64,000 nucleotides of DNA from Oceanospirillum sp047518265 (GTDB lineage Bacteria; Pseudomonadota; Gammaproteobacteria; Pseudomonadales; Halomonadaceae): the NCBI GenBank assembly GCA_047518265.1, contig JAKZRG010000001.1:105295-169294 (forward strand), read 5' to 3'. Shown in pieces: positions 9,001 through 16,123 of this stretch. The notes under the pieces are model-generated. The model was not told the DNA's origin and searched no databases. It saw only the letters and a program-made list of their open reading frames with translations. Position 1 is the stretch's first letter. Each line of letters opens with the position of its first letter. Made by a program: the position numbers and the translations under genes.

Positions 9001-11314
9001 CTCTGTCCTCACCCTGAAGGTTAACTTGAATAATGGGATTGGTTTCGTTACTGATGTTGTCGTCATCAAAAGTGCCGCTGTCAGACTCCGATGCTGTTTC
9101 CAGTGTTGGGGCGGCTGGTGGTGTTTCGTCAACAAAGACTAGAGTGGCAGGACTCTCATCCAGATCCAATAATACTGGTTCATTACGGGCAATGGTGTAG
9201 CTTACAGATAGGGTGCCATCAGGTAGGGAGGCCAGAAAATCGGTCGGTAACTCAATCTGAGCGACACCTTCATTGGTCAGCGCATCAATGGTGACCTCAA
9301 AGCTTTCGCCGCTGACGACAGACGTCACTAATACTTTATCCGTAATTTCGGTGTCATCCAGCAGGATCAGTGTGTCTGTACCCTCAACAACCAAGTTGGT
9401 TTGTAGGGTTTCTTGCGCGACATAGTTGGGAAACTCACGGCTTAAGGTATACGTGACACCAACGCGTTCATCACCAGAGGTTTCAACGATATCGTTAGGG
9501 AGTAGTATATTCGCTTGGCCGTCATCGTCCAGTTCGTCGATGGTGGTGCTGTACTCTTGCTCACCCCAACGAATCAGTACTAAGTCACCCTCTTGAGCAT
9601 CAGATATGCTGACGGTAACGCCTGCCTCTTTTTCTACTTTATTGATGCCCTTGCTTGCCACTTCAATGATGGGGGGTTTAATGATGATATCTTTTAGATC
9701 GGCCAGATCTTGGTTGACCCCTGATTCAAAAACGTCGACCGCTTGCTCCAGAAACTCAACACCCTCTTGCGTCATGGCCAGAGAACCGTCGTCCTGAGTG
9801 ACAATCTCTTGCTCTAACTGTGCCAAAGTCGCTTCAATGCCGCCGCCATCTTCATGGCTGTTGTCAGCACCGGATAACTGAGCCAGTACTTCACCGTAAC
9901 GTGCAGCATCGGCCTTTTGCTCTTCATCAAGTTCAGTTAAGGAGTCATTATCATCATCGGTATCAAAAATGGTATCAACCGGAGCGGTGATGCTATCTAG
10001 GCCAAATAAGGTGGCGACCTCATCGTTAACGGCCACATCTTCTTCAGAAACCTCATTGTCGTCGCTAATACCTGCTTTACGGGCAGCCAGCTCTGTTAGA
10101 GGGGTTACACTGATACGGACATCGCCATTACCGAAGGACTCGCCCATAGCACGTAATGAGGTACCTAAGCTGACTTCCGCATTGGTGGTTTCGTCAATAT
10201 AGTCAGGATCATCGCCGTTAGCGTCTGACACTTCGACTAAGAAAGGCCCGACATACGAGCCGATGCTTAGGACAAATTGACCGGTTGCGACATCATAATC
10301 ACCACTGCCAATCTCATTACCGTTGCCATTGTATACGGTGACATCCACTTCAGAGATAAAAGGACCCGCAGCGGCTTCGACAATCACATTGAAGTCGACA
10401 GGGGTCTGGTCATTACCGTGATCGAGATTGATGATGATAATGCGTTCAGCATTGCTGGCAATATCACTGGTTATACCGGAACTATTCTGTTGATAAGCCT
10501 GAATTTGACCCGCTTTATAAGTGGTTATATTGTCTAGATCAAAGTTATCGCTAGAGCCTTGCGTCCAGGTTGCGCCAAAATCAGTGCTGTAAAACCAGTC
10601 ATTACCTTCTTCCAAGCCTAATACAAGCATTTCACCATCTTGGGAAACATTGTCCTGTAAGCCTGTGTCATCCTCTAGTTGCAGCGTTAATGTTGCCGGA
10701 GGTACTGAAACTTCGCTGTTATCATCAGGTGCATCTGGTGTGTCGGACGCGCCGCCGCCTGCTTCACCGCCGCCTGTTTCACCGCCGCCTGTTTCACTGC
10801 CGCCTGTTTCGCTTCCGCCTGTTTCGCTTCCGCCTGTTTCACCGTTACCGGAGCTTGCATCATCGCTACTATCTTTACTAGAGCTTCCGCCCCCACCTGC
10901 ACTACCCGCTAATGCTGTTGCTCCCAACGCGCCCGCGAGATAGCCCCATGCACCAATTCCTCCAGCTTCCGCTAAGGCTGCGCCTTCATCGGCACTCCAG
11001 ACGATTCCATCACTAACGGCCGTATCATGACTGGCTAGGATAATATTTTCTGCAGAGGTATCACTGGACGCACTGAATGCTGCTACGGCCCCTTCGACAT
11101 AAAAGTCGTCAATTTGAGCGACAAGCTCATTGTCAACTTCGATCTCCAAGTGATCGCCGTTACGTTTCAGTACTAAATTATCAGGTAGCTGCCCCGTTTC
11201 TTTATCAACGACGGTGTAAACGGCACCGGATTTGATATTAATGGATAGAGAATCTAATGGGATTGTTTTAGGTGCCTGCTCGGGCAGTATTTCCAGTAAT
11301 TGTAACGTGCGCAT
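3029..11314 (-). CDS. Giant Ig-like-repeat adhesin with BapA-like N-terminus and 48 Gly-Glu-Asp motifs
   Basis: About 2761 residues and strongly acidic. I start it at the ATG at 11312-11314 because AAGGA lies 5-6 bases upstream; the frame extends 19 codons further without a better start. There is no Sec signal peptide. The first 150 residues resemble the BapA-type prefix module of type I-secreted adhesins, ending in an Ala/Gly-rich hydrophobic stretch. A low-complexity (S/G)ETGG linker follows at about residues 160-190. Next comes a domain with the PLTELAARKAG motif seen in large adhesins (about 340-500), then two Ig-like modules (about 540-740). An array of Ig-like repeats runs from about 750 to 2500, with recurring DxAGN and YTLDTTxP boundaries. 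The tail of about 180 residues is of no family I recognise and lacks RTX nonapeptides. GED occurs 48 times between about residues 770 and 2585 and not outside. No type I secretion genes are in the window. The likely role is adhesion or biofilm formation; export route is inferred. Confidence 0.85.
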   Translation of the reverse strand: MRTLQLLEILPEQAPKTIPLDSLSINIKSGAVYTVVDKETGQLPDNLVLKRNGDHLEIEVDNELVAQIDDFYVEGAVAAFSASSDTSAENIILASHDTAVSDGIVWSADEGAALAEAGGIGAWGYLAGALGATALAGSAGGGGSSSKDSSDDASSGNGETGGSETGGSETGGSETGGGETGGGEAGGGASDTPDAPDDNSEVSVPPATLTLQLEDDTGLQDNVSQDGEMLVLGLEEGNDWFYSTDFGATWTQGSSDNFDLDNITTYKAGQIQAYQQNSSGITSDIASNAERIIIINLDHGNDQTPVDFNVIVEAAAGPFISEVDVTVYNGNGNEIGSGDYDVATGQFVLSIGSYVGPFLVEVSDANGDDPDYIDETTNAEVSLGTSLRAMGESFGNGDVRISVTPLTELAARKAGISDDNEVSEEDVAVNDEVATLFGLDSITAPVDTIFDTDDDNDSLTELDEEQKADAARYGEVLAQLSGADNSHEDGGGIEATLAQLEQEIVTQDDGSLAMTQEGVEFLEQAVDVFESGVNQDLADLKDIIIKPPIIEVASKGINKVEKEAGVTVSISDAQEGDLVLIRWGEQEYSTTIDELDDDGQANILLPNDIVETSGDERVGVTYTLSREFPNYVAQETLQTNLVVEGTDTLILLDDTEITDKVLVTSVVSGESFEVTIDALTNEGVAQIELPTDFLASLPDGTLSVSYTIARNEPVLLDLDESPATLVFVDETPPAAPTLETASESDSGTFDDDNISNETNPIIQVNLQGEDREAPVAGDSLTLTFVSPTGEEEVSTVILTAEDIANGYAQVDTTGTDLGDDGEKTFSAIVTDQPGNPSDLGSFIYTLDTTPSDVTIDNVTIGDDTGFSADDLLTNEAAQTITASLSSELLDSDILYGSVDNGTTWTDITDSLGEDASTGLKTEINWDNATLQNGENSIQFKVTDLAGNETEAFSQDYNLDTQAPTTVIDIENSVLNNDSGRDDSDLITNNSDTGITLALSAALADDEKVFLLLDDVWVDITEDLSDDRTSLNTLLPAGEDTSFTYRITDAAGNSGEESIFTYTLDTTPVSAPSLTVYPESDSGNEDDDAISHNSAPTLTVSLNGEDDSAAEAGDTVTLTLDGEDVGSATLTQNDIDQGYALVTTENLGEDGEKVLSATIEDIAGNTSEAGELTYTLDSTASEISVDQVTFSTDSQPYGEDGDALTWDENDSLGEDNPLGEDLITDEAIQTISASLSDELEEGDTLLASLDGGDTWYNITDSVDGSSVSWAAPALNNGIDGQNELVFKVVDIAGNEGEDSIHAYELDTTAPTTTITGMTYGNDSGGEDDDLITNDPQSIILQLSTPLAAGDALLFNSGDSDWYNLSLMSDELVWSDSGDSVTVEISPIPVEMDDANTLSFKVVDAAGNSGETSAFDTRIDNITPDTPVITLSPDSDSVPLVDDNPEYGEDSLSNDSTPTLMIELMGEGDNAPEEGDTLTLSLSGEDELTSITLTQDHINAGQVEVTLSEGDLGEDGGKEITAQITDIAGNSSDFGGLSYTLDTAAPTQTIENIQLGEDTGNDGEDNVTNSEEQTIYANLSNELADDEMLYASIDGGTNWTNITNTIGEDASGDMTEVTWLGEDSGLNNGEDGDYQLAFKVIDEAGNEGTTATFGYELDITPSQAPSIDLNTASDSGISDTDDISNELTPTITVSLNGEDDEPAEVGDTLTLSLSGEDGDHVIDSITLTQDHINAGAVEVTLGEDDLGEDGDYELIATVEDSAGNISDEGHLTYTLDTLADNFVDNLSLSHDSTPFGEDENDTVVGEDNPYGDDHLTNAAEQTITATLNSALDDGDVLYGSTDGGNEWIDITDNVGGEDGTEITWDDAILNGGEDGSNEITFKVEDRAGNSATGEDSEIFGYELDTTAPTTTITDLTIGEDSGSSDSDLITNADWTEFTVTLDSALGDDEILLVGEDYSNGEEEGTFWLDASYFAPLSEELYTISDDRESVTFGFIWDYANDDDYNHNMHLKVVDIAGNEGEENSFSIRFDQVDPDAPVISLGEDSDTSPAPSDDAAYGEDGISYDITPTFNVAFNTLDGEDGAAEVGDTLTLTGEFINIPEPNAPQVGSQVGEDTISKTVVLDADDISNGYVDFTLGEGDLGEDGDYQFSSTITDIAGNTSSTDTFTYTLDTTDPFVTIDQITLSNDSTPYGEDFVWGEDDQGEDVLLGEDVTLGTSNFIQAMVLGGEDLTEEFVEDFMNSLDGEDVSDDIIDSLNHEFSLHFDNLTNDAEQDLTATLSNALADDESLYLSTDNGTSWQDVTDGIGEDGVSWLGEDISLNNGEDGTDSIVFKVVDAAGNEGEESSLDYEIDTSAPSNTVTSYSLGGEDTITLNFASALAEDETVVIGYKDHNGDLINSMGYNPALFSILDDAFGEGEEDYFYQYSDNRESITFSGFENTVGEEVEFFAQIIDDAGNKGESFFADTTAPDTSFSSAAYDATDNTLTLTGLNMDDLLSAEETTGEDLQANFDWSKLQWDIDSDNTDNISFTQNDIASVTTNADDTLTITLTDEKATALEGEDDFDDMSDNDSIEITAGFVGDSFDNVGEDDAFDSYVPPTVVAFDLTSIGRHSTEGNGINANSTTFDSSITYDIYIVVDQAATSGNTFSFDDSYQWDGGENLGSDDTVHLVSIGAIPDGNTGAAIAKTLKSSSNINFGSVGMASTSDAVAALYNGGSFTRALTGPDSGSQLWTGSWSSSTPNGVVSSVSTAFITALSWQAVNVPI
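10751..10845 (-). repeat. 15-bp tandem repeat encoding a (S/G)ETGG linker
   Basis: About six tandem 15-bp units, each built around CCGCCTGTTTC, differ at one to three bases. They encode repeated GETGG/SETGG pentapeptides inside the adhesin between its N-terminal module and the rest. In-frame 15-bp units allow length change by slippage without frameshift. The borders are estimated by eye. Confidence 0.8.
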
Positions 11315-12302
11315 GAATGTTCCTTTATATTGCCCTGTAAGGGGAGGCATACCATAATATGTAGGTTGCAAAATATTCGATCATCAATGTAACAGGCTAT
11401 AGAGTAAAATAAAATAGAGTAAACAGCTAAAAAAATATCGTGCATATGGGGTTTTCATAACCTTTTGATATAAAAGAACTATATTAAGTATGGCTGTCAT
11501 TGTTTTTAAGGTCGGGGTGTAAAAGAATGCGAATTATACTGTCTCTATTAATAAAGATCGTTTGAGTGATACTTTATTGATACTGAGTACCTGTATCGAA
11601 AGAATATTGAATAAAAGCGTGACTATTTATACCTAATTGCACTTTTTAATGATTGCTTATATGGAATGTGAGGTTAGTCTGAGACATCATTTATGTTGAT
11701 GTATCAGAGGGGGCAGATGGGGGCATTTTCATGCGTGGGGCTAGATCAAAAATAAAGGGGGATAAACCACAGTCGGGTAGGTTTGATCTTATCTGTTCTG
11801 CATCAGAAACGATGTGGCATTTCGGTGTTGTACAAAGCGCTCAATCTGTGTTGTGAATCTTTTGCGTGATAGGTGTAATACTTTATTTGTATCATATCTT
11901 GATAGTGCTTGTTGTGTTACGTAGCGAGCGGCTTTCTCAGAGAAAAAGTATTTAATATCACCTTCTGTATGATTCGAGTATATCGCTTGGATAAAACCAA
12001 TGCCATGGAGTTGGGTAGAAGAGTTTTCCCGTTACTAAATAGATGGGAGGGTCTACTTTTGGGTATAAAGCTCAGAATGGAATGAGTAATAATGAGATTA
12101 AGAGTTTTATCCGAGTTCAACTTGAGGATGTGTTCTTGATATATGTCGATTTTTAGGTCAAGTTTACTTGAGTACGATTGATTTATTTTCAGTAATATTC
12201 TTCATCTACATATCTAATAACGTTAGTTCCATTGTTTCGCTAAAAAAACCACATGCCAAGTTAAGTGGTGACATGCGGTTTTTATAGATCGGTATAAACT
12301 GC
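11315..12302. other. Gene-free, AT-rich region upstream of the adhesin
   Basis: Almost 1 kb without a convincing gene. The short frames in it look like chance: no ribosome-binding sites, no recognisable motifs, AT-rich composition. It should hold the adhesin promoter, as the adhesin reads away from it on the minus strand, and it holds the fabB terminator at its right end. I could not identify a specific operator or a confident -35/-10 pair. Confidence 0.5.
12244..12283 (-). terminator. Terminator of the fabA-fabB operon
   Basis: AAAAACCACATG at the left and CATGCGGTTTTT at the right form a 12-bp stem with one mismatch and a loop of about 16 bases, giving an A-run on one side and a T-run on the other. 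It starts about 20 bases past the fabB stop codon and could act in both directions. Confidence 0.75.
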
Positions 12303-13520
12303 TTAGTCTTCGTAACGCTGCATAATCAATGTTGCGTTGGTGCCACCAAAGCCGAAGCTATTGGACATAACACGATCCAGCTTCACGCCTTCCTGAGTTT
12401 CTGTCACGATGTTCAGACCTTGTGCTTGCTCGTCCAGTGCTTCTACGTTAGCAGAAGCTGTGATGAAGTCATTTTCCATCATTAGCAGGCTATAGATCGC
12501 TTCTTGTACGCCGGTTGCACCTAAAGAGTGGCCGGTTAAAGATTTGGTTGAGCTCATGGCAGGGGACTTGTCACCAAAAACGGCACGTACAGCTTTCAGC
12601 TCAGCCACATCACCCACAGGTGTTGATGTACCGTGAGTGTTGATATAGTCAACATCACCTTCAACGGTAGACAGAGCTTGCTCCATACAGCGCTGAGCGC
12701 CTTCACCGGAAGGTGCTACCATGTCATAGCCGTCAGATGTCGCACCATAACCTACCACCTCGGCGTAGATCTTGGCACCACGAGCTTTAGCGTGTTCTAG
12801 CTCTTCTAGAACCAGCATGCCGCCACCGCCAGCAATAACAAAACCATCACGGTTAGCGTCGTATGCACGAGAAGCTTGATCCGGTGTTTCATTATATTTG
12901 GTTGATAGAGCACCCATAGCATCAAATAGACAGCTTAGAGTCCAATGCTCTTCCTCACCACCGCCAGCAAAGATAATATCTTGTTTGCCTAGCTGGATCT
13001 GCTCAACACCAGCACCAATACAATGAGCACTAGTGGCACAAGCAGAAGAGATCGAGTAGTTCACGCCCTTGATCTTAAACGGTGTGGCCAAACAAGCGGA
13101 TACAGTGCTACCCATAGTACGGGTTACACGGTATGGGCCGACACGACGCAGGCCTTTATTGCGCAGGATATCAGCGGCTTCAACCTGATCCGCAGAAGAT
13201 GCACCACCGGAACCGGCGATTAGGCCTGTGCGAACATTAGAAACCTGATCTTCCGCTAAACCTGAATCATCAATGGCTTGTTGCATGGACAGGTAAGCAT
13301 AACCGGCAGCATCACCCATAAAACGTTTCAGTTTACGGTCGATCAATTCGTCTAGATTGATATCGACTGAGCCGGATACATGGCTACGGAAACCGCGCTC
13401 TTTGTATTCTTCGTTAAACTTAATACCGGAGCGTCCCTGACGCAGGGAGTCCAGAACGGAGGCAATGTCATTACCTAAGCAGGATACAATGCCCATGCCG
13501 GTTACAACTACACGTCTCAT
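12303..13520 (-). CDS. fabB: 3-oxoacyl-ACP synthase I
   Basis: 405 residues, the usual FabB length. It is the condensing enzyme that elongates unsaturated acyl-ACP with malonyl-ACP in type II fatty acid synthesis. The nucleophilic Cys lies in SSACATSAHC (about residue 161). The two catalytic His residues lie in NTHGTSTPVGD and in LTGHSLGATG, and the Lys in SSTKSLTGH. The C-terminal FGFGGTNATL glycine loop is present. AGAGGA lies upstream of the ATG. It follows fabA by only 15 bases on the same strand, which is the standard fabAB operon for unsaturated fatty acid synthesis. All key residues are present, so it should be active. Confidence 0.97.
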   Translation of the reverse strand: MRRVVVTGMGIVSCLGNDIASVLDSLRQGRSGIKFNEEYKERGFRSHVSGSVDINLDELIDRKLKRFMGDAAGYAYLSMQQAIDDSGLAEDQVSNVRTGLIAGSGGASSADQVEAADILRNKGLRRVGPYRVTRTMGSTVSACLATPFKIKGVNYSISSACATSAHCIGAGVEQIQLGKQDIIFAGGGEEEHWTLSCLFDAMGALSTKYNETPDQASRAYDANRDGFVIAGGGGMLVLEELEHAKARGAKIYAEVVGYGATSDGYDMVAPSGEGAQRCMEQALSTVEGDVDYINTHGTSTPVGDVAELKAVRAVFGDKSPAMSSTKSLTGHSLGATGVQEAIYSLLMMENDFITASANVEALDEQAQGLNIVTETQEGVKLDRVMSNSFGFGGTNATLIMQRYED

Positions 13521-13535
13521 GATATGTCCTCTGAA

Positions 13536-14051
13536 TTAGAAACTTTCTGTTGAGGTGAACAAACCTACTCGCAGATCTTTAGCGGTGTAGATTTCACGAC
13601 CATCAACGGAAACGGAACCATCGGCAATACCCAAACACAGTTTGCGCGAGATCACACGTTTTAGAGTGATTTTATAGGTCACTTTTTTAGCCGTTGGCAG
13701 GATCTGCCCAGTGAATTTTACTTCACCACAGCCTAGTGCCCGTCCCTTACCTGGATTTCCAACCCAGCCAAGGAAAAAACCAACCAGCTGCCACATAGCA
13801 TCCAGACCCAAACAACCCGGCATTACAGGGTCACCAGGGAAATGGCAGTCAAAAAACCACAGGTCAGGTGTAATATCCAGTTCGGCAATAATTTCGCCTT
13901 TACCATGTTCGCCACCATCAATAGTGATGTTGGCAATACGATCGAGCATTAGCATATTTGGTGCAGGCAACTGAGCGTTACCAGGACCAAATAACTCCCC
14001 TTGGCTGCATTGCAGCAATTCTTCACGAGTGTATGAATTTTGCTTGGTCAC
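13536..14051 (-). CDS. fabA: 3-hydroxydecanoyl-ACP dehydratase/isomerase
   Basis: 171 residues, full family length. It dehydrates 3-hydroxydecanoyl-ACP and isomerises trans-2- to cis-3-decenoyl-ACP, the branch point for unsaturated fatty acids. The catalytic pair is visible as His70 in DCHFPGDPVMPG and Asp84 in LGLDAMWQL. It is the first gene of the fabA-fabB operon. In other gammaproteobacteria this promoter is controlled by FabR or FadR, or by DesT in pseudomonads; I did not find a clear palindromic operator in the 350 bases upstream. Confidence 0.97.
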   Translation of the reverse strand: MTKQNSYTREELLQCSQGELFGPGNAQLPAPNMLMLDRIANITIDGGEHGKGEIIAELDITPDLWFFDCHFPGDPVMPGCLGLDAMWQLVGFFLGWVGNPGKGRALGCGEVKFTGQILPTAKKVTYKITLKRVISRKLCLGIADGSVSVDGREIYTAKDLRVGLFTSTESF

Positions 14052-14406
14052 AGAAAAAATCCAGTGGTTGTTATTCGATTTCTGTTAGAAATTATCCGGC
14101 ATAGTCTAAAACTTGTGGGCTGATTTTGCACGTTTGGCAGGTCAATAAATGCTTGAAAAGGCCGATATTAGGCATTGAAGGCTTTGTGATGTCGGTTTAA
14201 GTCGTTGGCTTTGATATAATTTCGTCCCAAGACTTGTTGTGTTAGCCCTCGGTTTCTATTGACGGTTTTAGGTTTTAGATCATGGTTTGGGTGGTAATCT
14301 TGACTGGATAATGGAGATATTGTGGTAAATAGTGGGCATGTCATTCAAAAAATTTTAGTAAAAATGCATCTTTAGGTAATTCAGAAATATCAGCACAGGG
14401 CACACT
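14052..14406. other. Divergent intergenic region between fabA and a chemoreceptor gene
   Basis: 355 bases without a gene. It must carry the fabA promoter (minus strand) and the chemoreceptor promoter (plus strand). A TATAAT hexamer at 14215-14220 on the plus strand is a possible -10, but I see no matching -35, and it lies about 190 bases from the chemoreceptor start. No clear FabR/DesT-type palindrome was seen. Confidence 0.4.
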
Positions 14407-15564
14407 ATGAGCAATAATCGACCCGATACTCAAACTCAGAAACATGGCAGCGCTTTTACTACAATCTTAGCGACTACTCTGCTGATGACGTTGTTATCTC
14501 TGCTGTGTGTCTTTTTCATTGAAGACCGCAATCTCTTAGCATTCTTAATTGGTGCATTGGGTTTTATTGTTTTGGCATTGCAGAATATTAAATTACAGCC
14601 ACTGAAGAAGCTTTATTGTCGAGGATTATCTGTGATTGATCGTGGGGCTGTTGCGCCAACTAACAACAGTAGTCGTGACGAGATCAGTACCATTGATCAG
14701 GCTATGAGCCAACAAGAGGCACAATTAAAATCTTTTTTGGCTCGTGTTGATACCTCAACCGGTAGTTTATTACATCACTTGGAGCAGTCTCAGCAGCAGG
14801 TTAGAGTTTTCTCCGGCTGTGTGTTGCAACAAAAGGAGGATGTGGCGGGCCTAAATTCTAATGTCAGCACTGCTTGTATGGATATCAGTCGGTTAGAAAG
14901 TGACCTAGAGGGGCTTAATCAACGAATATGCGCCATGGAGTCTCAGGTCAAGCAAGGCTGTGTGGCGCTTCAGGAGGGGCTGTTGCAAGTTAATGCCGTC
15001 AGTGAATCTGTTATGCAGGCTGGTGATTCTATACAAAAACTGCAGAATGAATCCAATCAAGTAACTCAAACCGTTCAGGTGATTACCGATATAGCAGAAC
15101 AAACTAACCTATTGGCTCTAAATGCAGCGATTGAAGCGGCTAGAGCTGGTGAGCAAGGTCGAGGGTTTGCGGTAGTGGCCGATGAAGTGCGTCAATTAGC
15201 GACTCGAACCCAAGAATCTACGGTAGATATTATTGAACGCATTGAATCTATTCGTAATTTAGTCAATTCATCTATGGAGTATATGCAATCGAGCCAGGCT
15301 GCAGTTACTAATAATGTTGAGGTTGTAGTTGAGGCTGGAGAAAATTTAGATGGAATAGTGACAGCTTTGGCAGATGCGATGGCACAGGGGGAGCAGCTAA
15401 ATTATCAGGCATCAGAGCAGATAAAGACGATGCAGGGCATTGATCAGACCGTCAATCAACTGATGGCTTCAACAGAAGCCTGTTATAAGGTATCAGAGGA
15501 GACCGCAACGTCTCATCATCAATTGATCGAAGAAGCCGATAAATTGGATTCTTTATTAAAATAA
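14407..15564 (+). CDS. Methyl-accepting chemotaxis protein lacking a periplasmic sensor
   Basis: 385 residues. Two hydrophobic segments lie close together near the N-terminus (about residues 18-38 and 43-62), separated by only a few charged residues, so there is no room for a periplasmic ligand domain. I cannot see a clear HAMP domain. The cytoplasmic signalling domain has the highly conserved hairpin IAEQTNLLALNAAIEAARAG followed by GRGFAVVADEVRQLA. It would couple to CheA/CheW, but any input must be cytoplasmic or from within the membrane. The gene stands alone between the divergent fabA and the convergent cbiX-like gene, and ends in an intrinsic terminator. Confidence 0.88.
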   Translation: MSNNRPDTQTQKHGSAFTTILATTLLMTLLSLLCVFFIEDRNLLAFLIGALGFIVLALQNIKLQPLKKLYCRGLSVIDRGAVAPTNNSSRDEISTIDQAMSQQEAQLKSFLARVDTSTGSLLHHLEQSQQQVRVFSGCVLQQKEDVAGLNSNVSTACMDISRLESDLEGLNQRICAMESQVKQGCVALQEGLLQVNAVSESVMQAGDSIQKLQNESNQVTQTVQVITDIAEQTNLLALNAAIEAARAGEQGRGFAVVADEVRQLATRTQESTVDIIERIESIRNLVNSSMEYMQSSQAAVTNNVEVVVEAGENLDGIVTALADAMAQGEQLNYQASEQIKTMQGIDQTVNQLMASTEACYKVSEETATSHHQLIEEADKLDSLLK

Positions 15565-15589
15565 TTATCACTTATCGGGCTCGAGTATG

Positions 15590-15613
15590 CGCTGCCCTAC
15601 AGCGGTTTTTTTT
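15590..15613 (+). terminator. Intrinsic terminator of the chemoreceptor gene
   Basis: CGCTG, a CCCTA loop and CAGCG form a short hairpin followed by eight T residues. It overlaps the 3' end of the convergent cbiX-like gene, whose stop codon is at 15597-15599. Confidence 0.7.
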
Positions 15614-15989
15614 CTATATGAAGATTTCCTGCCACCTCAATTAAAGCCTGGGTCATTATCGGATGCAGACCCACAGGTTCCCCTAGATTAATTTTCAGTT
15701 GTGGATAGAGTTGTTCCAGATCCTTAATCTGATTTGGCACATCAACTCTAAGATGTCGGCCAGCAGCAAAAAACAGCGGCAAAATTTCTACTCGCTTATA
15801 TTGTTCTTGGGCAATTTCTTCGATGACGTCATTAAGAGAGGGTGTGCACAGCTCCATATAAGCGAGTTTCACAGGATTCTCTTGGGCTAAAGCAATCTGT
15901 TCAGATAATGTCTCAAAAGGCTTTTGCCAGTGGGGATCGCGACTACCATGAGCCAATAAAACCAAATAAGTACTGTTTTCTCTCATCAT
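15597..15989 (-). CDS. CbiX-type small chelatase (sirohydrochlorin chelatase family)
   Basis: About 130 residues, the size of the short, single-domain CbiX/SirB chelatases that insert cobalt, nickel or iron into sirohydrochlorin. The N-terminus reads LVLLAHGSRDPHW, containing the metal-binding His of the family. A second His lies in LPLFFAAGRHLRVDVP. The frame could start at a GTG at 15998, but the ATG at 15987-15989 has GTGGGA upstream and is preferred. It stands alone and is convergent with the chemoreceptor gene, whose terminator overlaps its end. The metal cannot be told from sequence; cobalamin or sirohaem synthesis are both possible. Confidence 0.8.
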   Translation of the reverse strand: MMRENSTYLVLLAHGSRDPHWQKPFETLSEQIALAQENPVKLAYMELCTPSLNDVIEEIAQEQYKRVEILPLFFAAGRHLRVDVPNQIKDLEQLYPQLKINLGEPVGLHPIMTQALIEVAGNLHIEKKPL

Positions 15990-16123
15990 TAATCCCACTA
16001 AAAATTAAGTAAAAAGTTATACAAGAAAACGATTCTGAATAATACTGAATTAAGGTTCAGGTTATGTCGCCATGATGACGATTGTTGCGAGATTTTGAAG
16101 AACATTGCCGAGGTGAGTAAACA

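Noticed and set aside
3550..9015. Recurrent 8-mer TCTTCACC as a CRISPR-like or DNA-uptake repeat
   Set aside because: The copies lie in one reading frame as Gly-Glu-Asp codons, have varied synonymous forms and irregular spacing. That is a protein-level repeat, not a DNA element.
3600..10943. Many plus-strand open frames of 60-155 codons opposite the adhesin
   Set aside because: They are antisense shadows of the long GC-balanced repeat gene: no ribosome-binding sites, no protein motifs, and Ser/Leu-rich compositions that mirror the GED/Asp-rich coding strand.
10650..10943. Plus-strand Pro/Ser-rich frame opposite the (S/G)ETGG linker
   Set aside because: It is the complement of the 15-bp tandem repeats; the repeat pattern accounts for it.
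11917..12120. 67-codon minus-strand frame upstream of the adhesin
   Set aside because: No ribosome-binding site or recognisable motif; AT-rich with irregular codon use.
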